Source: Pseudomonas reidholzensis (lineage in GTDB: Bacteria > Pseudomonadota > Gammaproteobacteria > Pseudomonadales > Pseudomonadaceae). Taken from it: DNA of 64,000 bases. A program made the position numbers and the translations under genes. Positions 1-7,408 of this stretch are shown here, in pieces. The DNA is taken from assembly GCF_900536025.1 (NCBI RefSeq), contig NZ_UNOZ01000007.1, forward strand, positions 124,001 to 188,000, read 5' to 3'. The notes beneath the pieces were generated by a model that saw only the letters and a list, made by a program, of their open reading frames with translations, was not told the DNA's origin and ran no database searches. Position 1 is the first letter of the stretch. Every line of letters starts with the position of its first letter.

Positions 1-434
1 TCGCCACCGACCGAGAAGCCCTGGGCCATCTTGCACAGCAACAGCAGGATGGGTGCCCAGATGCCGATCGAGGCATAGGACGGGATCAGGCCGATGGCAA
101 AGGTGCTCAGCGACATGATGACGATGGTGGCGGCGAGCACCTTCTGGCGCCCGTAACGGTCACCGAGGGCGCCGAAGAACAGCCCGCCCAGCGGCCGGAT
201 CAGGAACGGCACAGAGAACGTGCCCAGCGCGGCGATCATCTGCACGCTGGGGTCGGCGCCGGGGAAGAACACCTTGCCCAGTACATAGGCGACGAAGCCG
301 TAGACGCCAAAGTCGAACCATTCCATGGCATTGCCCAGCGCCGCCGCGGTGATCGCCTTGCGCATCTTGGCATCGTCGACGATGGTGATGTCTTTCAGGC
401 CGATCGGCTTGACGCTTTTCTTGCGTGATTTCAT
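1..434 (-). CDS. proP: Proline/betaine symporter ProP, N-terminal part (cut by window edge)
   Basis: The reverse strand encodes about 144 residues from an ATG at 434, running off the left edge. The protein begins [20 protein letters not shown] and continues with [14 protein letters not shown] and [16 protein letters not shown], closely resembling the start of E. coli ProP. ProP belongs to the metabolite:H+ symporter branch of the major facilitator superfamily and takes up proline and glycine betaine during hyperosmotic stress at the inner membrane. The loop after TM2 carries the MFS signature GDRYGRQK. The rest of the transporter, including any C-terminal coiled coil, is outside the window. 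Family assignment is secure; the substrate rests on remembered similarity. Confidence 0.88.
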   Translation of the reverse strand, partial: MKSRKKSVKPIGLKDITIVDDAKMRKAITAAALGNAMEWFDFGVYGFVAYVLGKVFFPGADPSVQMIAALGTFSVPFLIRPLGGLFFGALGDRYGRQKVLAATIVIMSLSTFAIGLIPSYASIGIWAPILLLLCKMAQGFSVGG

Positions 435-618
435 AGCTGTCACTCGGTATCTGACGTGTCCTCGACCTGGCTGCCATCGTTTTGGTGGCCAGGGTTCTAA
501 GGGATCAGATACAAAGGGATACGAAAAAATTCACCACTAAATGAAATTTGCGTGGTGGGGGTGCGCTGGGCACAGGATTTGGCGGGGCTTTGGGGATTCG
601 CGCGGCGCATCGCGAAGT

Positions 619-708
619 GCTAGCCACAGGCTTCTCGGGCGCCCTCAAGATCGAGCGCCGCGCGGGCGGCGCTCGATCTTGAGGGCGCCCGAGAAGCCTG
701 TGGCTAGC
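619..708. repeat. Perfect 43-bp inverted repeat with 4-nt loop
   Basis: Positions 619-661 and 666-708 are exact reverse complements, separated by GCGG. The arm starts GCTAGCCACAGGCTTCTCGG and ends GATCGAGCGCCGC. The structure is much longer than an intrinsic terminator and has no T-tract. It could be a repeat of the REP/BIME type or a strong transcript-end hairpin. I saw no second copy in this window. Confidence 0.9.
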
Positions 709-801
709 GCCTGGCGGCCATGATACGGTCCAAAGCTAACACCTTCAGCCCTCTTTCATGGACGACATCGAGATCGCCCGGAACAGGTTGCACTAACCGC
801 A

Positions 802-840
802 GGGCCTTATCGCGAGGCGACGTGCCCCGCGATAAGGCCC
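802..840 (-). terminator. Terminator-like hairpin after the sorbosone-dehydrogenase-like gene
   Basis: GGGCCTTATCGCG at 802-814 pairs perfectly with CGCGATAAGGCCC at 828-840 across a 13-nt loop. It sits 8 bp beyond the stop codon of the leftward gene ending at 848. There is no strong U-tract, so it may be a processing or Rho-assisted end. Confidence 0.55.
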
Positions 841-847
841 AGTAGCT

Positions 848-2140
848 CTACCGATTGCGCGTCACCCGCCACACGGTATTGGCCAGGTCATCGGCAATGA
901 TCAACGCCCCACGCGGATCCACCGTAACCCCCACCGGCCGCCCCCGAGTCTTGCCGTCGTCACCCCGGAAGCCCGTGGCAAAATCAATCGGCTCGCCCGC
1001 CGGTCTCCCCCCGCTGAACGGCACGAAGACGACCTTGTAGCCCACCGGATCAGGCCGATTCCAACTGCCGTGCTCGCCCACGAAAACCCCATTGGCAAAC
1101 TGCTCCCCCATCGCCGCGACCGAAAAGTCGACGCCCAACGCCGCCACATGCGAGCCAAGGCTGTAATCCGGCTTGATCGCGCTGGCCACCTTCTGCGGGT
1201 TCTGCGGCTGTGCCCGTGAATCGACGTTCTGGCCCCAATAGCTGTATGGCCAGCCATAGAACCCGCCCTCCTTCACCGACGTCAGGTAATCAGGGACCAG
1301 GTCTGGCCCAAGCTCGTCGCGTTCGTTGACCACCGCCCACAACTGCCCGGTCTCCGGCTGCACGGTCAACGCCGTGGGGTTGCGCAGGCCGGTCGCATAG
1401 GGCTTGTGCGCGCCGGTCTGGGCATCGATCTGCCAGACCATGGCGCGGTCGATCTCGGCCTCCATGCCGCGCTCGGTGATGTTGCTGTTGGAGCCAATGC
1501 CGACATACAGGAAGCGCCCATCGGCGCTCAGCGTCAGCGACTTGGTCCAGTGATGGTTGATCTCGGCGGGCAGGTCAGTGAGCTTGACCGGCGCGCCGCT
1601 GGCCTTGGTCTGGCCCTCGGCGTAGTCGAAACGCACCAGCGCATCCTGGTTGGCCACGTACAGCTTGCCGTCAGCGAAGGCCAGGCCGTAGGGCGCATTG
1701 AGGTTTTCGGCAAACACCGTCTTCAGCTCGTACTGGCCGTCGCCATCGGCGTCGCGCAGCAAGGTCAGGCGATTGCCACCCTTGACCTGGGTGTTGCCCT
1801 TGGCCTTGATCGAACTGGCGATGACGTCCTTGGGCTTGAGCTTGGCGGCGCTCCCCCCTCGGCCTTCGGCAACGATGATGTCGCCGTTGGGCAAGACCAG
1901 GGTCTGCCGCGGGATCCGCAGATCAGTCGCAATCGCCGTGACGCTGTAGCCCTGCGGCACGGTGGGTTTCTGCTCGCCCCAGGCCGACGGCTCGGCGATC
2001 TTCATGCTTGGCAGCAGCCCGCGTTGCGGGTCGGGCAGTTTCGGCTCGGCGCCGTAGGTTTGCTTGGCATCGCCTTCGCCACCGCAAGCGCTCAACAACA
2101 GTGCCATGCTCAAGACGCTCAGTGCGGGTAGCCGGCTCAT
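848..2140 (-). CDS. PQQ-dependent sugar (sorbosone) dehydrogenase-like lipoprotein
   Basis: The 430-residue protein starts at the ATG at 2140, preceded by GGGAGGTG at good spacing. A longer open frame upstream is a shadow of the next gene. The N-terminus MSRLPALSVLSMALLLSACGG is a lipoprotein signal with lipobox LSAC, so a lipid anchor at about Cys19 is expected. The mature part has the beta-propeller style of the glucose/sorbosone dehydrogenase family, with LRIPRQTLVLPNGDIIVAEG, GLRNPTALTVQPETG, VGEHGSWNRPDPVGYKVVFV and GRPVGVTVDPRGALIIADD. Related enzymes use PQQ to oxidise aldoses or sorbosone in the periplasm, passing electrons to the respiratory chain. The gene overlaps its upstream DUF2231 membrane partner by 4 bp, suggesting translational coupling. 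The substrate is unknown. Confidence 0.85.
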   Translation of the reverse strand: MSRLPALSVLSMALLLSACGGEGDAKQTYGAEPKLPDPQRGLLPSMKIAEPSAWGEQKPTVPQGYSVTAIATDLRIPRQTLVLPNGDIIVAEGRGGSAAKLKPKDVIASSIKAKGNTQVKGGNRLTLLRDADGDGQYELKTVFAENLNAPYGLAFADGKLYVANQDALVRFDYAEGQTKASGAPVKLTDLPAEINHHWTKSLTLSADGRFLYVGIGSNSNITERGMEAEIDRAMVWQIDAQTGAHKPYATGLRNPTALTVQPETGQLWAVVNERDELGPDLVPDYLTSVKEGGFYGWPYSYWGQNVDSRAQPQNPQKVASAIKPDYSLGSHVAALGVDFSVAAMGEQFANGVFVGEHGSWNRPDPVGYKVVFVPFSGGRPAGEPIDFATGFRGDDGKTRGRPVGVTVDPRGALIIADDLANTVWRVTRNR

Positions 2141-2565
2141 TGCACACCTCCCGATCGCAGGTTGGTCAGGCCGACCCAGGTCGCGATCATGGCCAGCAGG
2201 GTGACGATCACCGACAGCACCAGGCCGGACGGCATCACCGCCCAGGCGTCCTTGGCGTGTTCGAAGGCGTTGACCAGGCCGAGCCCCCAGGTCACCAGCA
2301 GCAGCCCGAAATACAGCAGCGGGTGCCCGCGCTTGCGCTCGGCGCGGATCAGGTTGACCAGCGCAAACAGCAGCGCCAGCCCACAGAACAGCAGGCCGCC
2401 GGCGATCAGCCACGCGGCGAAGTTGCTCCACTGGATCTGGTAGCTCTTGAAGTAGGCGATGTCGCTCAGCAAGCCGCCGAGAAACAGTGGCACGGTACCC
2501 GCCAGCAAGGTCGCATGCAGCGGCCCTGGCGTGCAGCGGTAGAGGGTTGGATGGTTAACGGTCAC
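2137..2565 (-). CDS. DUF2231-type inner-membrane protein
   Basis: This 142-residue protein has about four predicted membrane helices: LHATLLAGTVPLFLGGLLSD, the WLIAGGLLFCGLALLFALVN segment, LLYFGLLLVTWGLGLVNAF and VLSVIVTLLAMIATWVGL. The opening PTLYRCTPGPLHATLLAG fits the DUF2231 family of small membrane proteins often found beside periplasmic oxidases or cytochromes. Its stop overlaps the start of the dehydrogenase-like lipoprotein by 4 bp. A membrane partner for that enzyme is a reasonable inference but is not shown by the sequence. Confidence 0.75.
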   Translation of the reverse strand: MTVNHPTLYRCTPGPLHATLLAGTVPLFLGGLLSDIAYFKSYQIQWSNFAAWLIAGGLLFCGLALLFALVNLIRAERKRGHPLLYFGLLLVTWGLGLVNAFEHAKDAWAVMPSGLVLSVIVTLLAMIATWVGLTNLRSGGVQ

Positions 2566-2692
2566 GGCGGCTCCTTTTCATTCAACGATCCGGGAGGGTG
2601 CGCTGCGCGGCTCCTTGCGCGCAGGGTGTGCAAGACAAGGAGCCTGGGGCGCGCCGGTTAGTTCACTCGGATCAGCGCGCCACCTTGCTGCG

Positions 2693-2715
2693 AAAGGGCC
2701 GCACCGCGGCCCCTT
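2693..2715 (-). terminator. Terminator hairpin of the autotransporter gene
   Basis: AAAGGGCCGC at 2693-2702 pairs, with one mismatch, with GCGGCCCCTT at 2706-2715 across a 3-nt loop. It lies 16 bp after the leftward stop at 2731. Read on the minus strand the hairpin is followed by TTTCGC, a weak U-tract. Confidence 0.55.
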
Positions 2716-2730
2716 ACCCTGAAGGCAGGC

Positions 2731-5715
2731 CTAGAACTTCATCTGCCACTGCCCCATCAGCGCATGGTTGCGGCTGTTGCTGCCCAGCTCTGCGCTGTAC
2801 CCCAGCCCCACCGACTGCCGCGCGCTGAGGCCCAGGTCCAGCCCTGCCTCGACCAGCAGGCTGTCGCGGTCCAGGGCACTGCCCTCGACGCTGAAGGCAT
2901 CGCCGCCGGCCAGAAACGCCTGGCGTGTCTGGGTATCCAGCGTGCCATAGGTGTGGCGCCAGCCCAGGCTTGCGCGTGGGGTCAGGCTCATGCCATTGCC
3001 CAGTTGGCCCAGGTACGCCAGGCGCGTGCCGAAGGTGCTGGAAAAATTGTCCTGGGTATCGGCGTCCACGGCCAGGGCAGCATCACCGCCGCTTTCGCGG
3101 TAGCTGTCGCGGTGGTAGCGCTGGTAACCGAGGTTGGCGAACGGCTCGGCGCTCAAGCGGCCACTGCCCAGCGCATAACCCAGCTCGACGAACGCCTGCT
3201 GGCTGTCGGCATCGTAGGTGCCCTTGAGGCGCTCGTTGAAGGTGTCGAAGCTGACCCGCCGGGTGCTGTCGCCGTCATGGCGGCTGTACGCCGCACCGAG
3301 GCGCACGGCCAATGGGCCGCTTTGGCGCAGGGCGTACACGCCGGCATGCCAGCTGCCGACCTTGCCGTCCAGGCCGCTGGCGTCCAGGCGGGTGCGCGAG
3401 TAGCCACCCAATACCCCGAGGCGCCACTCCCCCGGCAACGCCCAGTCCAGCCCCAGCACCGCGCCGCCGGTGCGCTGCTCGAGGCTGTCGCTGGCGTGGC
3501 TGGCGTCGACCTTGCCGTAGCTGCCGAGCGCCTGCAGCCACAACCGCCCCTGTGCGTCCGGGTCGTTGAGGTTGCGCGCCGCCGGCGGTACCCCGGTGGC
3601 GGCCAACACAGGCCCTTCGGCCCCCTCCAGGCCCACCAACAGGCCCGCTGTGCTGCCCATCGACTGCATGGCACCGAGCATGGTCGCGCCGACCTGGGCG
3701 CTGGCGCTCAACGTGGCGGCTGCAAGGTTGGCGCTGCTGCTACCCGCCAACTGTTCGATGGCCTGGCCTGCGGTGGCGCTGGAGGTGCCGAGTAGCGCGT
3801 TGTACAGCGTGCCGCTCTGGCCCAGGCTGGCCAGGCTGCGGGCCACGGCACTGCCATTGCCGCTGCGCGCGTAGTCGCCGAAGGCCACGTCGTTGCGGTC
3901 GTAGCCCAAGGCCACCGAGGTATCCGCGTAGGTCAGTGTCGGGGTAAGGAAGGCATAGTCACTGCTGACCTGGGCGAAGCTGCCGGTCACCGCGCCCGCC
4001 GTCAACACGGTGTAGCGGCTCTGCCAGGGGTATTCGCCTGGCGTAGGCTGCACGCGCAAGGTGGCGCCGTTGAGGTTGGCACTGCCGGTGACGCTGATAG
4101 GCGCACTGCTGCCATCGGCGTTGACGCCATAGACCAGCGTTGCGCCGCTGGCGAGATTGAGATCGCCATTGACCGTGGCCACGCCCAGCCCGGTATTGGT
4201 CAGCAACGTGCCCTCGACGTCCAGGCCGCCGACCATGCCGCCGCCGGCGTAGGTGCCGCCCTGCGCCACCCGCAAGGCGCCGAGGATGCTGCCCTGGTTG
4301 ATCAGGGTGGCGCCGTCGCTGACCTCTCCGCCTTGGCTGAAGTCGCCGTTGCTGGTCAGCGTCCAGTGGCCTGCGGCCACCTGCAGGGTCTCGAAGTTGG
4401 CGCTGTTGCCGAAGCTGCCGACGCCCTCGAGGACCACCCGGTCGACGCCATCGCCGCCGTCGACCAGCCCGTTGAACACCCCGCCGGTGGCGACCACAAG
4501 GGTGTCATCGCCGCCGCCCATGCTCAGCGCCAAACCATTGCCCCCGGCGATCAGCCCGCGGTTGATCACGCTGTCGGCATAGTCGCCGATCAGCTTGATA
4601 CCGAACCCACCCTCGCCTTCGATGCGCCCGGCGTTGTCGATGCTGGTCGCCGCCACCCCGGCGCCTTCGGCCCCGTCGTCGACCAGGATGGCATTGTCGA
4701 CGCTGCGGATCACCCCGCTCGCGGTGTTGACCACAGTGCCACCGCCCATGGCGATGCCTTCGCTGTTGTTCGGCCGGCCGCCACTGTCTACGCCCTTGGC
4801 GCCCAGCCCCTGGATGGTGCCGCTGTTGTAGATATGCCCGATCAGGTCGATATCGACACCGTCGCCATCACCGTTGAGCTTGCCGTCGGCGATCGCCCCG
4901 GTAATGACGCCGTCGTTGTACACGGTACCGCTGCCGTCGGAACCGAAGCCCGAGCCGTTACGGCCGGTGATGGTCCCGCCGGCGTAGTTGTAGAGCGTGG
5001 CATCGGTCTTCAGGTCGATGCCGTGGCGGTCGGCGCTGATGGTGCCGTGGTTGTACACGGTGACGCCGGTGGACTCGCCAATCTTGATGCCGTCGTATTT
5101 CTGGTCCAGGCCGTCGGCATCCTGCGGGGCGGTGTCGGTGTAGATCAGCCCGTAGTTGGTAACGGTCGCGTTGGAGCCGGTCTTGATCGCGTCGTTGCCA
5201 ACCGCGTGGATCACCCCGCTGGCCTGGTTGACCAGGGTGGTGGTGAACAGCGGGTTGTCGAGGGTCTCGAGGTCGATGGCTTGGCCGTCGACACTGGACT
5301 CGAGGGTGCCGGCGTTGTCGATCAGCAGCGTGCCGCCTGCGCTGGGGTTGGTCTGCAAGCGCAGGCCGTCGTTGCTGCCCTGGATCAGCGCACCCTGGCG
5401 GTTGGTGATCCGGTAGTGACTGATGTCTTCGCCGTCATCCTTGCTGTCGATGCCACGGCCAGCGGTGGAGCGCAGCGTGCCGGCGTTGTCGACGCTGAGC
5501 GTGGCAGCGCTGGTGTGCTTGGGCAGGATCACTGCGTCGTCAGCCGTGGCGACGATGCTGCCTGCGGCGGTCACTTGGAGGGTGTCGGTTTTTTTCAGCT
5601 CGAGGGTGTCGCCGGTGGCGCTGTCGATCAGGTAGTTCTTGGCCAGTGCGGCAGGTGCCAGGGCGGCGCTGGCAAGCGCGACGCAGAGGGCCAGGCGATG
5701 GGGAGTGAAGAGCAT
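2731..5715 (-). CDS. Type Va autotransporter with beta-helix passenger
   Basis: The protein has 994 residues. A signal peptide (MLFTPHRLALCVALASAALAP, cleavage near ALAK) is followed by a repetitive passenger of roughly 680 residues. Short motifs recur there, such as TVTNYGLIYT, VTVYNHGTIS, GTVYNDGVITG and VINRGLIAGG, as in a right-handed beta-helix. From about residue 720 (RLWLQALGSYGKVD) to the end is an AIDA-type autotransporter beta-barrel, closing with GQWQMKF, whose terminal Phe is the usual BAM signal. It should insert in the outer membrane and display the passenger, typically for adhesion or aggregation. No protease catalytic motif was noticed. It is divergent from the iron-signalling sigma gene, sharing a 138-bp control region. 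Passenger function is unknown. Confidence 0.88.
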   Translation of the reverse strand: MLFTPHRLALCVALASAALAPAALAKNYLIDSATGDTLELKKTDTLQVTAAGSIVATADDAVILPKHTSAATLSVDNAGTLRSTAGRGIDSKDDGEDISHYRITNRQGALIQGSNDGLRLQTNPSAGGTLLIDNAGTLESSVDGQAIDLETLDNPLFTTTLVNQASGVIHAVGNDAIKTGSNATVTNYGLIYTDTAPQDADGLDQKYDGIKIGESTGVTVYNHGTISADRHGIDLKTDATLYNYAGGTITGRNGSGFGSDGSGTVYNDGVITGAIADGKLNGDGDGVDIDLIGHIYNSGTIQGLGAKGVDSGGRPNNSEGIAMGGGTVVNTASGVIRSVDNAILVDDGAEGAGVAATSIDNAGRIEGEGGFGIKLIGDYADSVINRGLIAGGNGLALSMGGGDDTLVVATGGVFNGLVDGGDGVDRVVLEGVGSFGNSANFETLQVAAGHWTLTSNGDFSQGGEVSDGATLINQGSILGALRVAQGGTYAGGGMVGGLDVEGTLLTNTGLGVATVNGDLNLASGATLVYGVNADGSSAPISVTGSANLNGATLRVQPTPGEYPWQSRYTVLTAGAVTGSFAQVSSDYAFLTPTLTYADTSVALGYDRNDVAFGDYARSGNGSAVARSLASLGQSGTLYNALLGTSSATAGQAIEQLAGSSSANLAAATLSASAQVGATMLGAMQSMGSTAGLLVGLEGAEGPVLAATGVPPAARNLNDPDAQGRLWLQALGSYGKVDASHASDSLEQRTGGAVLGLDWALPGEWRLGVLGGYSRTRLDASGLDGKVGSWHAGVYALRQSGPLAVRLGAAYSRHDGDSTRRVSFDTFNERLKGTYDADSQQAFVELGYALGSGRLSAEPFANLGYQRYHRDSYRESGGDAALAVDADTQDNFSSTFGTRLAYLGQLGNGMSLTPRASLGWRHTYGTLDTQTRQAFLAGGDAFSVEGSALDRDSLLVEAGLDLGLSARQSVGLGYSAELGSNSRNHALMGQWQMKF

Positions 5716-5817
5716 GTGGGCGACCAGGGTGGTTAATCAAAGTCGCCCAATATGGCCAGCTGATATTACGGTTTGAGGGCGCCAACCTTGCAATACCGGC
5801 ACAACATCGCCACCATT

Positions 5818-5836
5818 GAGAATACGTGTCATTCAC
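5818..5836. promoter_or_regulatory. Candidate Fur box ahead of sigma factor A
   Basis: GAGAATACGTGTCATTCAC matches the 19-bp consensus GATAATGATAATCATTATC at 11 positions, with the outer GAGAAT and TCATT blocks kept. It lies 17 bp upstream of the sigma start at 5854 and 102 bp upstream of the divergent autotransporter start. This is the weakest of the five Fur-like sites. Confidence 0.5.
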
Positions 5837-5853
5837 CAAGGCCCCGCGTCGTG

Positions 5854-6369
5854 ATGGTCAGTCACCCCTCCACTCCCGAATCCCGTCGCCAGGTCTTGCA
5901 CCGCCTGTTCGGCGACCATCACGGCTGGCTGCTCGAACGCCTGCGGCTGCGCCTGAGTTGCCGCGAAGACGCCGCCGACCTGGCGGCCGAGACCTTCGCC
6001 CAGGTCGTGGCGATGCCCGACCCGCAGAGCATTCGTGAACCGCGGGCGCTGTTGAGCACCATCGGCAAGCGCCTGATCTTCGCCCGCTGGCGGCGCAGCG
6101 ATATCGAGCGGGCCTACCTGGAGGCACTGGCCGCCGAACCCGAGCCCTGCGCGCCCTCGCCGCAGGAGCACTGGCTGGTAATGGAAGCACTGATGGAAAT
6201 CGACCGACTGCTCGACGGCCTCTCCTCCAAGGCCCGCGCCGCGTTTCTCTACAGCCAGCTCGACGGCCTGACCTATGCACAGATCGCCAACGAGCTGGGG
6301 GTTTCCGTCACGCGGGTCCACCAGTATGTAGTGCAAGGGCTCACCGCCTGCTACCGGGCGGCGTCTTGA
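5854..6369 (+). CDS. FecI-like ECF sigma factor (system A)
   Basis: A 171-residue sigma-70 family protein of extracytoplasmic-function type. Region 2 covers about residues 10-80 (LHRLFGDHHGWLLERL, then REDAADLAAETFAQVV). Region 4 lies near 110-165 and carries the helix-turn-helix LDGLTYAQIANELGVSVTRV. The ATG at 5854 is preferred over upstream in-frame codons because it matches the usual FecI-like start ahead of region 2. It directs RNA polymerase to the receptor gene downstream when released by its partner FecR. Its stop overlaps the FecR start. A Fur-like site lies just upstream, so transcription is expected when iron is low. Confidence 0.9.
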   Translation: MVSHPSTPESRRQVLHRLFGDHHGWLLERLRLRLSCREDAADLAAETFAQVVAMPDPQSIREPRALLSTIGKRLIFARWRRSDIERAYLEALAAEPEPCAPSPQEHWLVMEALMEIDRLLDGLSSKARAAFLYSQLDGLTYAQIANELGVSVTRVHQYVVQGLTACYRAAS

Positions 6370-7307
6370 GCCGTTTGCCTACGGCGGTGGCCGAGGCCAT
6401 CGAGTGGCACGCGCGCAAAGCCTCGGGCAGCTTCGACGCCACGGCGCAGCAGCAGCTGCAAGCCTGGCTCGAGGCCGATGGCAGCCACCGCGAAGCCTGG
6501 CTGTCACTGCAACAGCACTTGCACCGGACCTTCGCCCCGCTCGCCCACAAGCAGGCGACCACGCACGCCTTGCGCAGTGTCGAGCACAGCCGTCGGCGCT
6601 TGCTGCGCGGCGCCCTGGGCCTGGGCGCACTGGCCGTCGGCGGGCAACTGCTGACGCTGCCCGGCGGCCCGCTGCACACGCGCTGGGGCGCCGACCTGCG
6701 CACCACCACGGCACAACGCCGAACATTCCGGCTCGACGACGGCTCGCGCCTGCTGCTCAACGCCGAGAGCGCGGTGGACATGACCTTTGGTAGCCAGCAG
6801 CGGCGCGTGCAACTGCTGCGTGGCGCGGTGCTGGCCGAGGTGCACCGCGAGCCGCAGCGACTGTTCGTGCTCAGCTGCCCGTGGGGTGAAGCCTGGCTCG
6901 AGGGCGGCACGTGCCTGATGGCGCGCCAGGGCAACCAGGCCCAGCTGTGGGCCCTGCACGGTGAGCTGGAGTTGCGCACCCCGCAGCATCGCCAGACCCT
7001 CGCCGCCGGCCAGGGGCTGGCCTTCGACGGCAATGCCTGGCAGGCGATTGCGCCCCGGCACACCAACGAGCGGAGCTGGACCCAAGGCCTGCTCGAAGTG
7101 CATGACCAGACGCTGGGGGATGTCATCGACCACCTCAGGCCCTACCACCACGGCGTTTTGCGCGTTTCGCCGAGGGCTGCGCAGCTGCGTATTTCCGGAG
7201 TGTTCAGCCTGGATGACAGCCTCGCCGCGCTGGCGGCGCTGAAGGATGTGCTGCCGCTGCGCGTCGATCACTACCTGGGCCTGTGGACCCGCATCGACCT
7301 CGCTTGA
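6366..7307 (+). CDS. FecR-family anti-sigma/signal transducer (system A)
   Basis: A 313-residue protein beginning with TTG at 6366, overlapping the sigma stop in the arrangement TTGA. The cytoplasmic N-terminal anti-sigma domain has the typical AIEWHARKASG and LQAWLEADGSHREAWLSLQQH (DUF4880-like). One membrane helix follows (RRLLRGALGLGALAVGGQLL). The periplasmic FecR domain has TTTAQRRTFRLDDGSRLLLN and closes with YHHGVLRVSPRAAQLRISG and VFSLDDSLAALAALKDVLPL. It receives the signal from the receptor's STN domain and controls the cognate sigma factor. TTG is an unusual start, but no better in-frame codon is nearby. Confidence 0.88.
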   Translation: MSRLPTAVAEAIEWHARKASGSFDATAQQQLQAWLEADGSHREAWLSLQQHLHRTFAPLAHKQATTHALRSVEHSRRRLLRGALGLGALAVGGQLLTLPGGPLHTRWGADLRTTTAQRRTFRLDDGSRLLLNAESAVDMTFGSQQRRVQLLRGAVLAEVHREPQRLFVLSCPWGEAWLEGGTCLMARQGNQAQLWALHGELELRTPQHRQTLAAGQGLAFDGNAWQAIAPRHTNERSWTQGLLEVHDQTLGDVIDHLRPYHHGVLRVSPRAAQLRISGVFSLDDSLAALAALKDVLPLRVDHYLGLWTRIDLA

Positions 7308-7310
7308 TTA

Positions 7311-7338
7311 TTTTTTCAGGCGCCCCTGAAAAAAAACC
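7311..7338 (+). promoter_or_regulatory. A-rich promoter-like element ahead of receptor A
   Basis: TTTTTTCAGG at 7311-7320 and CCTGAAAAAA at 7325-7334 form a perfect inverted repeat, and the run continues as CCTGAAAAAAAACC. It starts 4 bp after the FecR stop and lies about 75 bp before the receptor start. A similar TGAAAAA element occurs at the same place in systems B to E, suggesting a -35 region for the cognate ECF sigma factors. It could instead act as a partial terminator. Confidence 0.4.
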
Positions 7339-7408
7339 GGGCTCGCGTCACATACCAGGCAGAACCGCGCATTACGCGCGCCCCGCTGAGCACCTTGTCG
7401 AGTTCTTC

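Larger units (their letters stand above)
435..847. other. Intergenic region with hairpins
   Basis: This 413-bp gap lies between the proP start and the end of the sorbosone-dehydrogenase-like gene. It holds the perfect 43-bp inverted repeat at 619-708 and a terminator-like hairpin at 802-840, both listed separately. The segment 435-560 upstream of proP must carry its promoter, but I could not pick out a convincing one. No credible coding frame was found. Confidence 0.6.

Noticed and set aside
4333..5736. Open frame of 467 codons opposite the autotransporter passenger
   Set aside because: Antisense to the repetitive beta-helix; its apparent repeats are copies of the passenger repeats.
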